Part shown: piece by piece, positions 9,341-18,398 of the stretch
Layout: the number at the start of each line of letters is the position of its first letter
Position numbering within the stretch: position 1 is the stretch's first letter
Assembly (NCBI GenBank): GCA_026389845.1
Contig: JAPLHB010000187.1
Span: 33,995-97,994 of the forward strand
DNA: 64,000 nt
Source: Chloroflexota bacterium
GTDB lineage: Bacteria; Chloroflexota; Anaerolineae; CG2-30-64-16
Direction of reading: 5' to 3'
Notes under the pieces: model-generated
The model's database searches: none
What the model saw: only the letters and a program-made list of their open reading frames with translations
Told to the model about the DNA's origin: nothing
Made by a program: the position numbers and the translations under genes

Positions 9341-10488
9341 GCTGGCCTCCCATGATGACCTTCGGCGACCACCGCCCGGTAGACAGCCAGCGTCTCCTCG
9401 GCGCAGCGCCGCCAACTGAACTGAGCCGCGCGGCGCAACCCGCGCGCGGCCAGCTCCTCCCGCAAAGTCGGCTGCGCGATCACCTGGGCCAGCGCGGCGG
9501 CCAGGCTCTCGGTGTCGCGCGGATCGCAGGTCAGCGCCGCATCCCCCACCACCTCGGGCAGCGAGGCGGTATTGGAGCAAACCACGGGCGTACCGCACGC
9601 CATGGCCTCCAACGGCGGCAGGCCGAATCCCTCGTACAGCGACGGGTAGACGAACGTCAGCGCGCCGCTATAAAGCGCCGGCAGGTCGGCTTCCTCCACG
9701 TAACCCGGGAAATGGATCTGTTCGGCCAGCCCGCTCTGCTGCACGCGCGCCTGAAGCTCCGACTCACGCCACTGCGCCTGACCACCCAGCACCAACTGCG
9801 CCCCGGCCAACCGACCCTGCCCCGCCAGCCGCGCGAAGGCATCTACGAGCCGGATGAGGTTCTTGCGGGGTTGCAGGTTGCCCAGGGCCAACAGATACGG
9901 CTCGCGCAGGCCATAGCGCGCTCGTACGCCCGCCAACACCGCAGGGTCGCTGACCGGGCGGTATTGCGCCCCCGCCGCCAGGTACGTGACCGCGATGCGC
10001 TCGGCCGGCAAGCCGTAGCGTCCCATCAACTCCCGCCGGCTGTGCTCCGAGATGGTGATGACGCGGGCCGCGCGGCGGAGCGTGAACGGTACCATGACCC
10101 GAAGCATCAGCCGGTCGCGCGGGGAGAAGAACTGCGGGTAGAATTCGTAGGAGATGTCGTGGACGGTCGCCACGTATGGGCAGGGCCGCACCGGCGGCGC
10201 CACGTAGCAGACGTGGAGCAGATCGGCCCGATCGCGCAAAGTCGCCAACGGTATGCCGAGCAGGATGCGCAGCGGAGCCGGCTCTGGACGAATGTGGTGG
10301 ATGGGCGCCAACTCCGCCGGGTTCAGTCGCGGCAGCAACCGTTCCGGGTGTGTCGCGTACAAAATAAGCTCGATTCCGGAGCGCGTCTCCGGCGGGAGCG
10401 CCAACAACGCCCGAACCAGGTTCAGCGCGTAGGTTTCGTTGCCGGTCTCCCGTTCGCCCACCATGTGGGCATCAAACGCGATTCTCAT
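9337..10488 (-). CDS. Glycosyltransferase family 4 protein
   Basis: GT-B retaining glycosyltransferase of 383 residues. Translation from ATG 10488 starts MRIAFDAHMVGERETGNETY. The middle has VATVHDISYEFYPQFF and ARVITISEHSRRELM. The C-terminal domain shows LLALGNLQPRKNLIRLVDAF and FVYPSLYEGFGLPPLEAMACGTPVV, the EX7E motif region. The longer frame to 10641 is a shadow over the small gene upstream. The start ATG overlaps the TGA of the 55-residue membrane protein (ATGA), and its own stop overlaps the GT2 start, so translational coupling is likely. Confidence 0.88.
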   Translation of the reverse strand: MRIAFDAHMVGERETGNETYALNLVRALLALPPETRSGIELILYATHPERLLPRLNPAELAPIHHIRPEPAPLRILLGIPLATLRDRADLLHVCYVAPPVRPCPYVATVHDISYEFYPQFFSPRDRLMLRVMVPFTLRRAARVITISEHSRRELMGRYGLPAERIAVTYLAAGAQYRPVSDPAVLAGVRARYGLREPYLLALGNLQPRKNLIRLVDAFARLAGQGRLAGAQLVLGGQAQWRESELQARVQQSGLAEQIHFPGYVEEADLPALYSGALTFVYPSLYEGFGLPPLEAMACGTPVVCSNTASLPEVVGDAALTCDPRDTESLAAALAQVIAQPTLREELAARGLRRAAQFSWRRCAEETLAVYRAVVAEGHHGRPA

Positions 10489-10652
10489 GCTTCCAACGCT
10501 CGTATACGTAGCAGGTAGAACGGACGCAGCCATGCCAGCACAGCCACGCTGACGCCCACCAGCAGGACCACCAGCGCCATGGGCGCCCAGGCTGCCAGCC
10601 CGGCGATCAGGAACGCGCAGCCTATCATCGCCAGCAGCCATGACTTGGACAC
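10485..10652 (-). CDS. 55-residue membrane protein, unknown function
   Basis: Small gene starting at GTG 10652 and ending TGA 10487-10485. The peptide begins VSKSWLLAMIGCAFLIAGLA and continues through a second hydrophobic segment rich in Val/Leu. It ends in a basic WLRPFYLLRIRALEA tail. Two short transmembrane helices with a positive C-terminus are predicted by eye. It sits 22 bases after the stop of the phosphodiesterase gene, and its TGA overlaps the ATG of the next GT4 gene. That strict coupling supports real translation. Possibly it is an accessory of the glycan machinery; no family is recognised. The ribosome-binding site is weak. Confidence 0.55.
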   Translation of the reverse strand: MSKSWLLAMIGCAFLIAGLAAWAPMALVVLLVGVSVAVLAWLRPFYLLRIRALEA

Positions 10653-10674
10653 AGTAGTTCGCCCGCCGATACGT

Positions 10675-12378
10675 TCACAGGTAACCCAGTCCTTTTAGGC
10701 GATCGCTCAAGATATCAATTTCCTCGGCGTCGTAATCCATCTCGGAGGCGGATGTGGCTTCTTGCCTCTTGGGATCGCGACGGTGCGGCTGCGCGGCCAG
10801 CATTTCCGGTTCGAGCATTTCCGTCAACACCCGGCCATCCATCCATTCCGGTATCGGCTCGCCTAACAAGTAGAGGACGGTTGGCGCCACATCGGTGATC
10901 TCGGCCGGAGGCAGCGCCGCGCCGGCGCGAATGCCGGCGCCACGGGCGATGAAGATACCCTCTGGCCGATGGCAGCCCGAGACGCGGTGGCGCATCTCAG
11001 CCAGGGTGAGATGGCGCACCGGCTCGACGCCGCGATACTTGCCGCGTGGCCGGAAGATGTCTGGGTACTCGGCTTCCACCAGCAGGTCGGGGATGCGCTC
11101 GACGTAAGGGCCGCTGAAGCGTTCCTCGCGCCGCCAAACCCGATTCACCAGCCGTCGCCCCGTCACCGGGTCGGTCAGTTGGGCCAGTTCAGCGATAATG
11201 CGGTCGCGCACCGCCTCATACTCGGCGCCGGGTTCCACGATCCCGTGCGGGTCGCGCCCGCGCAGGTTGATCCAGATGTTGCCGCGCAGCTCCTCCGAAT
11301 AGGCCAGCGTGCGGCTCCAATCCATGTTTGGGTAGAAAAGCTCCTCGCTGAACAGAGTGCGCAGGCGCTCGGGCCAGAGGTGCCGCAGGCGGGACAGCAT
11401 CCCGAACGATATCCGCCCATAGAGCTGGTGCTTGCCCCAGTCTACCAACCTGGCCATCCAGCGCCGCCCCGTCTGCAGCGGAGACCATTGGCTGTGCGGG
11501 GCGCGAAAGGCCAACAACCCGCGCTCGGCCAGCCACGAGTTCAGGTGGATCGCCACATCGCCCAACGGCCCCTCGCCGTGATCCGACACCACCAGCACGT
11601 GAACGTCGGGGGGCAACGTCGCCAGCAGTTCGCCCAGGCGCTGATCGGTCCGCTGGTAGACCTGCAGCAGAGGATCGGCGTCGAAGTAGCGAGCAGTTTC
11701 CGCGGCGTCGTAGAGTGGGTGCGTGGGGTCGTGATACTGCCAGAGGAAGTGCGAGCCGCCGTCCAACGCGCTGACCACGAAGAAGCAGAGGTCCCAGGGT
11801 TCCTGCGTCATGAGCTTCTGCACCACGGCATAGCGTACATCCACTTCGCGCAGAAGCTCGGCCAGCACCAGGTCGCCGCGCTGCGCGGTGCTGTACTTCC
11901 AGTCGTCGGGCACAATGACGTAAGGCTGACCGGCCAGCCGGTCCAGCTCGGCCTTCAACTCCGGCGGGTAGGTGAAGCTGGACTGCAAACCGGGGGTGTC
12001 CCAGCCTGAGATCAATATGCCGTTGACCGGCTCCGGCGGATACGACATGGGCACGTTGACCACGAGCACCCGCCGGCCCGCTTTACTGAGTAAAGTCCAG
12101 AGCGCCGGGAGCGCCCGAAAGCTGGCGTTGGTGAGGCGAAAACCGTAGACGTCGAAATTGCGCTCCCAGAAGTCGAAAATGCGATGCTTGCCGGCGTTGG
12201 CGCCTGTCACCATCGAGCTCCAGGCCTGCGCCGAAAAAGGATGAATGACCGAGTTCAGCCTGGCATGGCTGCTTTCCGTCAACAGTCGCGCCAGGTTCGG
12301 CAGCTTGCCTTCCCTGGCCCACGGTTCGATCAAATCGAACGTGGCTCCGTCCAACCCCACAACTACTATACGCGTCAT
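10675..12378 (-). CDS. Alkaline-phosphatase-superfamily phosphodiesterase (type I PDE/nucleotide pyrophosphatase-like)
   Basis: Predicted two-metal hydrolase of phosphoesters or phosphodiesters, 567 residues. Metal-binding GLDGATFDLI is at the N-terminus. The nucleophile region is HPFSAQAWSSMVTGAN, where Ser stands at the place of the usual Thr. VVSDHGEGPL supplies the Asp-His pair, and the C-terminal HRPEGIFIARG and ITDVAPTVLYLLG are standard for this group. It ends DRLKGLGYL, the characteristic tail. Its place between glycosyltransferases and a methyltransferase suggests it acts on an activated sugar or lipid-linked intermediate, or removes or adds a phospho-substituent. That is inference only. 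No signal peptide is seen, so a cytoplasmic location is likely. Confidence 0.82.
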   Translation of the reverse strand: MTRIVVVGLDGATFDLIEPWAREGKLPNLARLLTESSHARLNSVIHPFSAQAWSSMVTGANAGKHRIFDFWERNFDVYGFRLTNASFRALPALWTLLSKAGRRVLVVNVPMSYPPEPVNGILISGWDTPGLQSSFTYPPELKAELDRLAGQPYVIVPDDWKYSTAQRGDLVLAELLREVDVRYAVVQKLMTQEPWDLCFFVVSALDGGSHFLWQYHDPTHPLYDAAETARYFDADPLLQVYQRTDQRLGELLATLPPDVHVLVVSDHGEGPLGDVAIHLNSWLAERGLLAFRAPHSQWSPLQTGRRWMARLVDWGKHQLYGRISFGMLSRLRHLWPERLRTLFSEELFYPNMDWSRTLAYSEELRGNIWINLRGRDPHGIVEPGAEYEAVRDRIIAELAQLTDPVTGRRLVNRVWRREERFSGPYVERIPDLLVEAEYPDIFRPRGKYRGVEPVRHLTLAEMRHRVSGCHRPEGIFIARGAGIRAGAALPPAEITDVAPTVLYLLGEPIPEWMDGRVLTEMLEPEMLAAQPHRRDPKRQEATSASEMDYDAEEIDILSDRLKGLGYL

Positions 12379-12455
12379 GCTAAGAATCTCCCTGCCAGCT
12401 TACAGTTTCCAGCTTTCAATTATGGCAATGGGGCAAAACTCGCTATCTGTTCGCT

Positions 12456-12593
12456 GTCATTCTGAGCGGGTTAACCCCTAACCTTCGACAACGGCGAGCA
12501 TCCAGCGAAGAATCCGTTCGCGGCGCTCAGACAGGTGTACGTGCGGCCACGGATTCTTCGCTGGTGTCATGTCGTAACGCGAATTCAGGGACA
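12456..12593. repeat. Dispersed inverted-repeat element, copy 1 (right end decayed)
   Basis: Starts with the family end GTCATTCTGAGCGGGT and carries the internal pair CCAGCGAAGAATC and GATTCTTCGCTGG around a short centre. The right end has decayed. It fills the gap between the phosphodiesterase and methyltransferase genes and supplies the last codons region of the latter. Confidence 0.75.
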
Positions 12594-13361
12594 GAACAAA
12601 GGGTAGAGCGGTTGAAACAACAGCCGGTGTACGTGCGTCACGCCGGGCAGCGGCCGACCCAGATCCGAGAGCCGGTGCAACGCCAGCCAGACCCGCAGAT
12701 TCGTGTTCGGCACGATCCACAGACGAAAGCAGCCGAAGCGTGCACGGGCGGCCTCTTGCACCAGCAGACGCAGCTCCTCGTACGAAAGCTCGGGATGTTC
12801 CAGGTGTTCCCCCAGCTTAGGGTGCACCCGGCCCGTACGCCGCTGGAACTCGGCGGCTAACTGCTCTTCCACGCGGCGGGTGGCTGCGCTGCAGGGCACG
12901 CCCACCGCCAGCAGACCGTCGTCCCGCACGACGCGTGCCATCTCGGCCAGCACGCCGCGCCGATTGGCCGGCGCCAGGTGTTCCAGCACGTCCAGGCAAA
13001 GCACGGCATCCATCGCCCCGTCCGCCAGCGGCAGCGCCGCGCCCGACGCGGCCACCGGCGTCAGCAGGGGGTGATAGCGGACGCGCTCCAGGTCGAACGT
13101 CAGATCCACCCCGCAGGCCGGCCGGTGCAGATAAGCCGTCACGCCGCCCTTGCTGCCGCAGCCCACGTCCAAAATGCGCCGCACGTGCGGTCGGCCGGCC
13201 AACGCTTCTACGATCGGCTGGTAACGCAAGGCGATCTCCAGCCGCCAGCTCCAATTCCACAGTTGATAGCGCCGCGCCAGCCCCTCCAGCGGACCGAGCC
13301 GGCGCAACCGATCCGTGTGAACGCGACCGACATCCAAATGCAGCGGGGCGGGCTGGGTCAT
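12585..13361 (-). CDS. Class I SAM-dependent methyltransferase
   Basis: Predicted S-adenosylmethionine-dependent methyltransferase of 258 residues. Motif I is ILDVGCGSKGG (about residues 63-73). LPLADGAMDAVLCLDVLEHL is motif II/III of the Methyltransf_11 type, followed by EMARVVRDDGLLAVGVP. The start ATG 13361 overlaps the stop of the upstream phosphodiesterase (ATGA). The stop lies in the border of a dispersed repeat, so the C-terminus may have been altered by the insertion. In this locus it may methylate a sugar or cap a glycan; the substrate is unknown. Confidence 0.82.
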   Translation of the reverse strand: MTQPAPLHLDVGRVHTDRLRRLGPLEGLARRYQLWNWSWRLEIALRYQPIVEALAGRPHVRRILDVGCGSKGGVTAYLHRPACGVDLTFDLERVRYHPLLTPVAASGAALPLADGAMDAVLCLDVLEHLAPANRRGVLAEMARVVRDDGLLAVGVPCSAATRRVEEQLAAEFQRRTGRVHPKLGEHLEHPELSYEELRLLVQEAARARFGCFRLWIVPNTNLRVWLALHRLSDLGRPLPGVTHVHRLLFQPLYPLFCP

Positions 13362-15001
13362 CGCAGATACCCCAACGCGGTCAGCCGTTCGAGGATGAGG
13401 GCCTCGTCATCGGCCGAGAAGCCCGCGTCCGTGACATCGGCGGCCGCCGCGGCCTGGGCCGCGGTCTGGTCGAAGACGACGGGATGGCTCGCGCAGTATG
13501 CCGGGTCGAAGATCTCCGTCAGCACGCGGCCGTCCAGTCCCGGCGGCACGGGTAGGCCCAGGGCATAGAGGATCGTCGGCGCCAGGTCGGCCAGACCGGG
13601 CTTCACGGCCACAGCGCCATCCCTGACGGGCGGGCCATAGGCCAGGAAGATGCCGTCGGGCTGGTGCATCCCCTCCCCGGCAGCGGTCACATCGCTAAAC
13701 ACCCCACTCGCCGATACCTCGGAGGATGGCTCATAGCCCGGTTCCAGCACGTACACGATATCGGGCGCTTGATCCACGTATGGCCCGGTGTACGCTGTCT
13801 CCCGGTCGTAGACCGCCTGCACCACCCGCTGACCGGTGCGCGGGTCGCGCAGGTCGGCCAGCGCGGCTTTGATCTGCCGGCGCACGGCCTCATAAGCCTC
13901 ACCCTCCGGCACGATCCCGAACGGCTCGCGGCCGGCCAGGTTGACATAGATCGCGTACTCGGACGAGACGCCGGAGTAGGCCTGGGTGTGCTGCCAGTCA
14001 ATCACGTGGCTGACCGCGAAGGCGCGCCGGCCCTGGCGCAGCAGCCGGCGCGGGATCAACCGCTTGAGCCGGTTCATGTATGGCTTCAGGAGCTTGCGGA
14101 AGCCGGCCTTGCCGCCCGCGTAGCGCAGCAGACCCTGGCCTGCGAGCCACTCGTCCACGTGGATCAGCGTGCGCCGCGCGCCGAAGCCATGATCCGACAG
14201 CATGAACACGGCGGTTTCGGGGCCGGCGACGGCCGCCAGCGTGCGGCCGATGCACTCGTCCAAGCCGCGATAGGCGGCTTCGACCGCGTCGTGGATCGGC
14301 GTCCGCTCAAAGGGCGCATCCCCCAGCAGATCGGCCAGGTACGACCAGGTCCAATGTTGCAGCCGGTCGGGCGTCTCGTAGACGACCATGATCGCGTCGC
14401 CCCCGCGGGGCAGCAAGACCTCTTCCAACGCCGCCTGCCGCTCCAGCAGCACACGACGCAGGTCTTCCACCAGGGCCAGGCGTTGATCGGGTCGCCGGTA
14501 CTCGCGCTCCTGCACCAGCACGCGCAGGTCAATGGTGTAGCCGCGGGCGCGCAGCACGGTCGCCAATTCGGTCGGCCAGGTGAAATCGCTTTCTTCTGAG
14601 GGGGTCAGCATCCCGCTGACGGCCCAGCCGTCCACGGGGCGCAGGGGATACGTCAGCGGCACGTTGAGCACGCCCACGGTCAGGCCATGCCGGTTCAGAT
14701 GTTCCCACAGCAGCGGCCCGCGAATAGCCGCCGCGTTGACGTAGGTGCGTTCCAGGTCGCGATTGAGCGCGCGTTGAAACGCAAAGACGCCGTGTCGGCC
14801 CGGATTTAGGCCGGTCATAAAGCTGGACCAGGCGGGCGCAGTCAGGGGCGGGATCGTCGAGCGCAGGGGCGCGATCGCCCCGCCGGCCACCAAATGCGCC
14901 AGGTTTGGCAGCCAGTCGCGAGCGATCATCGGCGTCAGCAGATCCCAGGTGGCGCCATCCAGGCCGAGGATGAGGAGACGGGCGCTTTCAGATCGGTTCA
15001 T
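13358..15001 (-). CDS. Second alkaline-phosphatase-superfamily phosphodiesterase
   Basis: Paralogue of the gene at 10675-12378, 547 residues. It has LGLDGATWDLLTPM at the N-terminus, the nucleophile segment IPPLTAPAWSSFMTGLNPG (Thr in the nucleophile position), AVFMLSDHGFG, MHQPDGIFLAYG and LADLAPTILYALG. The C-terminal tail is LERLTALGYLR. Unlike its paralogue it retains Thr. It is coupled at both ends: its ATG 15001 lies inside the flippase gene's 3' end (14-base overlap), and its stop overlaps the methyltransferase start. It is probably cytoplasmic and tied to glycan assembly; the substrate is unknown. Confidence 0.83.
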   Translation of the reverse strand: MNRSESARLLILGLDGATWDLLTPMIARDWLPNLAHLVAGGAIAPLRSTIPPLTAPAWSSFMTGLNPGRHGVFAFQRALNRDLERTYVNAAAIRGPLLWEHLNRHGLTVGVLNVPLTYPLRPVDGWAVSGMLTPSEESDFTWPTELATVLRARGYTIDLRVLVQEREYRRPDQRLALVEDLRRVLLERQAALEEVLLPRGGDAIMVVYETPDRLQHWTWSYLADLLGDAPFERTPIHDAVEAAYRGLDECIGRTLAAVAGPETAVFMLSDHGFGARRTLIHVDEWLAGQGLLRYAGGKAGFRKLLKPYMNRLKRLIPRRLLRQGRRAFAVSHVIDWQHTQAYSGVSSEYAIYVNLAGREPFGIVPEGEAYEAVRRQIKAALADLRDPRTGQRVVQAVYDRETAYTGPYVDQAPDIVYVLEPGYEPSSEVSASGVFSDVTAAGEGMHQPDGIFLAYGPPVRDGAVAVKPGLADLAPTILYALGLPVPPGLDGRVLTEIFDPAYCASHPVVFDQTAAQAAAAADVTDAGFSADDEALILERLTALGYLR

Positions 15002-16556
15002 CGTGACTCGCCTCGGGCGCGGAGCCGGCGTGTTGGCCGAAGAGCTTGTGGCGGAGCGGCCGCAGCCGGGGATGGAAGGTGACCATCGCGAAAACCGCCT
15101 CCAATTCCTTCGTGCTGAACGTGCGCGTCAGCAAAATCACCACCCCAAAGGCCAGCAGTCCGGCCGGAGCTGAAAGCCAAACCGCAGCGTGACGCAGCAC
15201 GTAGAAGACGCCGAAAGCGGCGGCGCACGACACCGCGATCTTGATGGCGGCGATCAGTAAATCGCGGCCGTTCATTTCCGGCAGCAGCGCCGCCATTCCC
15301 ACCACGAACGCGATGCCTTCGGCCAGGAGAATCCCATAGACCAGGCCAAAGCCTTGATAGGTCGGCACCAGATAGAAATAGGTCGTCAGCGCGCCGATCA
15401 GGAATCCGGCGCCCAGGCCGATGGCGACGATCGCCTGGCGGCCGACTGCCAGCAACGCGGCCTCCAGGAATTGGCTCAGAAAGGAAAACGGGATGCTCCA
15501 ACTCATGGCCGCCAGCATCGCGGCCGATCCGATCAGCGCCTGGCCCAGCACAATCTGGGTGATGGGTTGGGCCAGGGTCGTCATCACCACGGTGAGGAGC
15601 AGGCTCAACGCCAGGTAGAGCTTGAAGCTTTTCGCCAGGGTGTCGCGAAAGCGGGCCGGCTCCAACCGCGCCTGCTGGGCGAACACCGGCAGGATGGCGC
15701 CCACCAGCGATGCCGGCACGATCCGCAACTGCTCCACGAGCCGCAGCGGGCCATAGATCAGGCCGACGGCCAGATCGCCTTGTCCCGGCGCCTGCTGGTT
15801 CAATAGATTGGCGACCATCACGACGCCCCCGCGCCAGATCAGCCGACGCAGGATCAGGTTGATCCCGAGGGGCAAGGAATCCTTGAAGATCAGTCTCATG
15901 CTCCGCCAATCGCGGCTCAGATGCTCCTCGATGAAACGTGTGCGGGCCAAATGCCAGGCATAAACCAGCCGTAACAGGTTCGCCACGGCGCGGACCGCGA
16001 ACAGGCCGATCAGCCCCCAGTTGAACAAGATCGCCGGCACACAAAGCAACGTGATCAACACCTGGCCGGCGATCACGGTGTAGGTCTGATAGCGCATCTG
16101 CTGGTAAGCGCGGTAGACGGAGTTAAAAACCTCAGCAAGGACGAAGAAGACTTGGCCGACCGCGAACAGCACGATAGACCACCACAACTCGGAATCGGAG
16201 CGCAGACCGGGCGCGGCCAGCATCACGACGACCAGCATCACCAGCGACAGACCCAGCCGCATCGTCCAGACATCGCTCAACGGCTTTTCGGCGTGGGTCA
16301 GGTCGCTCGCCATCTCCCGAATTTGCACGCGTGAGCTGCTCAGCTCGGTGAGCATGATGAATAGCTCGATAAAGGAGATGACATAGCCATATCGCCCGAA
16401 CCCCGCCTGGTCCAGGTAGCGCGCCACCAGCGATAGCAGGAGCAGACTGAGCACCGCCTCGATGCCATAGGCGATGAGCAGATAGCCGGAATTGACCGCG
16501 ATCCGGCGGGGTGGCTGATCAGTCATCTTTCGCATCAAATCGCCTTCCGGCGGCAT
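14988..16556 (-). CDS. Polysaccharide flippase (Wzx/MOP superfamily)
   Basis: Predicted membrane transporter flipping undecaprenyl-linked glycan units to the outer face, 522 residues with about 14 hydrophobic segments. The N-terminus shows NSGYLLIAYGIEAVLSLLLL and QAGFGRYGYVISFIELFIML, typical of oligosaccharide flippases. The start is not settled. ATG 16556 has GGAGAGG eight bases upstream but lies in a 23-base sequence repeated near 59000. ATG 16535 has GGAAGG seven bases upstream, and ATG 16526 is also possible. The upstream gene stops at 16572. Together with the ligase/polymerase and Wzz genes it defines a Wzx/Wzy-type pathway. Confidence 0.85.
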   Translation of the reverse strand: MPPEGDLMRKMTDQPPRRIAVNSGYLLIAYGIEAVLSLLLLSLVARYLDQAGFGRYGYVISFIELFIMLTELSSSRVQIREMASDLTHAEKPLSDVWTMRLGLSLVMLVVVMLAAPGLRSDSELWWSIVLFAVGQVFFVLAEVFNSVYRAYQQMRYQTYTVIAGQVLITLLCVPAILFNWGLIGLFAVRAVANLLRLVYAWHLARTRFIEEHLSRDWRSMRLIFKDSLPLGINLILRRLIWRGGVVMVANLLNQQAPGQGDLAVGLIYGPLRLVEQLRIVPASLVGAILPVFAQQARLEPARFRDTLAKSFKLYLALSLLLTVVMTTLAQPITQIVLGQALIGSAAMLAAMSWSIPFSFLSQFLEAALLAVGRQAIVAIGLGAGFLIGALTTYFYLVPTYQGFGLVYGILLAEGIAFVVGMAALLPEMNGRDLLIAAIKIAVSCAAAFGVFYVLRHAAVWLSAPAGLLAFGVVILLTRTFSTKELEAVFAMVTFHPRLRPLRHKLFGQHAGSAPEASHDEPI

Positions 16557-16571
16557 GGGAGCCGCCTCTCC

Positions 16572-18398
16572 TCAACCAAAGTAATAGTGCGGCACGAGCA
16601 CCCCGAACAAAGCATACAGGTCGAGACACAGGAAGCCGACGAGATACCAGCGCAGCGCGTGGCGTATGCGCCACCGGGCGCTCCAGCGCCGCAGGCCGGC
16701 GACAAAGAAGACCAGGACGGGTACCAGCGCGGGGTTCAGATACCGCGCCTGTGGCTGCCAGTCGCGGCCCCACATGGGCAACACAACCATCTGCAGGACG
16801 GCCAACGCCAGGCCGAGCGCCAACCAGCGGCCGAGCGCCGGCGGCAGGTCGAGGGCGATGCCGGGGCGGTTGGAACGCAAAAGCCCGGCCACGGCCAAAC
16901 CGCACACGGCCGCCAGCACGACGTAAACCGGCGCCGGCAGCGGCACCTGCAGCCAGCCGAAGTTGCCCCAAAAGCCCGGAAAGAGCAGCACCAGGTAGAG
17001 CAGGCTGCGCGACAACGAAGGCGCCGGCGCAGCGGTCTGGACTTTCACCAGCCACGACCCCATCAGGAGATCCGCCAATTGCAGCGCCAGGCGAGCGCCC
17101 TGCTCGAAATCGCCGTTGCGCAGCAACTCGGCGCCGCCCGCGGCCGATACGACGACGAGCGATGCGTCGTCCACGACCAGGACCGCGCGCCCGGCCTCAG
17201 CCCCGATTGCTACGGCCACGCGCACGTCGGCGGTGTCCGGGCTGACCGGGTGCGTGACCTCGACCCATTGCCAGGCGGAGGTGGCGACCGCCGTGGTCTG
17301 GCTCACCCCCCGGTCGTCCCGGATCGTGACACGCATCGGCGTAGCGTCGCCCTCGGCCCGCACCCACGCACCGAAGCGCACGGTCTGGCCGCGCGCCTGC
17401 GCCCGCTCCTGGCCGGATAAGACCTGCAGCAGGCGGGCAGAGCCGCCGCCGCCGGCCTGCACCAACCGCACCCCCGTCTGGCCCGTGCGCGCCGCCCCCG
17501 GCGTGCGGCCCCACCCCTGCGCCTGCCCGCGTTGGATCCAGTTGGCTGGCGGGTTGCCGGGCCGCGCGGCGCAGAGCACGATCAGCAACCCCGCGGCCGC
17601 CAGCACAACCACCGCGCGCACCTGCCACGACCAGCGGCGCCAGACCGGCGCCGCGAGTTGCACACAGGCCAGGCCGGCCAGCGGGATCAGGAAGGCGGCC
17701 GTCTTCTTGGTCATGGCAGCCAGAATGGCGATGGTCAACGTCGCCGCGGCCAGGGGCCACCCCAGCCGCCGGCCGAAGCGCGCCAGACAGCCGAACGCCG
17801 CTGCGCCGAGCAGCATGGCGAGGTTGTCGTTGTTGACCGCGCCGCCGATGAACGCCAGCATGGGCAGACCCGCCGCCGCTCCCGCAGTAGCGACGACCGG
17901 GGCCAGGGCACGCGGCCAAATGCCGGCTGCCGCCCACCACACGGCCAGCACTGTCAACACGAAGAACCCACTCGACACGAGCCGCATCAGGTAGACCCGG
18001 GTCTCCAGGCCGACCGGCAAGCGGCAGATCGGCGCGAGCGCCGCGTAATACCAGGCCGGCTCGTCGCCCACCTGCCGGGCGGCCCGGCGCAAAAACGGGT
18101 CCCCGTCGAAGGTGGTGGGCAACGGATCGGGCGTGGGTTCGCGCACCCAGCGCCAGAAATCATGATCGGCCAGGGAGCGAATGAGGCGCTGCTGCAAGGC
18201 GGGATCGTAGTCGCCAGGCCGCAAATCGAAGCCGCGCTCAGCCACCAGGCAGGCCATCTCCACGTGGCTCGGCTCGTCGGGGGCCTGCCAGAGAGGCGTC
18301 ACCGCGACGTACAGCGCGCTGTGCAGGCCAGCCCACAGCAGAAGCAACCACAGCCAAACCCGCCGGTTCAGGTTATTCTCCTCCGGCCCTTGGGGCAA
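16572..18398 (-). CDS. DUF2142-like multi-membrane protein (putative GT-C glycosyltransferase)
   Basis: About 600-residue polytopic protein. The first loop has TPLWQAPDEPSHVEMACLV, the Asp-Glu loop seen in DUF2142/GT-C proteins. IGGAVNNDNLAMLLGAAAFG and many helices follow. A roughly 150-residue lumenal/periplasmic beta-rich domain (about residues 270-420) is inserted, and a second helical block closes the protein. TTG 18398 is the longest start. CTG 18371 lies one base after the stop of the upstream gene with GGAGGAG before it, and it would give MNRRVWLWLLLLWAG, a cleaner N-terminus. The role is probably transfer of a sugar from a polyprenyl donor; the substrate is unknown. Confidence 0.72.
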   Translation of the reverse strand: MPQGPEENNLNRRVWLWLLLLWAGLHSALYVAVTPLWQAPDEPSHVEMACLVAERGFDLRPGDYDPALQQRLIRSLADHDFWRWVREPTPDPLPTTFDGDPFLRRAARQVGDEPAWYYAALAPICRLPVGLETRVYLMRLVSSGFFVLTVLAVWWAAAGIWPRALAPVVATAGAAAGLPMLAFIGGAVNNDNLAMLLGAAAFGCLARFGRRLGWPLAAATLTIAILAAMTKKTAAFLIPLAGLACVQLAAPVWRRWSWQVRAVVVLAAAGLLIVLCAARPGNPPANWIQRGQAQGWGRTPGAARTGQTGVRLVQAGGGGSARLLQVLSGQERAQARGQTVRFGAWVRAEGDATPMRVTIRDDRGVSQTTAVATSAWQWVEVTHPVSPDTADVRVAVAIGAEAGRAVLVVDDASLVVVSAAGGAELLRNGDFEQGARLALQLADLLMGSWLVKVQTAAPAPSLSRSLLYLVLLFPGFWGNFGWLQVPLPAPVYVVLAAVCGLAVAGLLRSNRPGIALDLPPALGRWLALGLALAVLQMVVLPMWGRDWQPQARYLNPALVPVLVFFVAGLRRWSARWRIRHALRWYLVGFLCLDLYALFGVLVPHYYFG

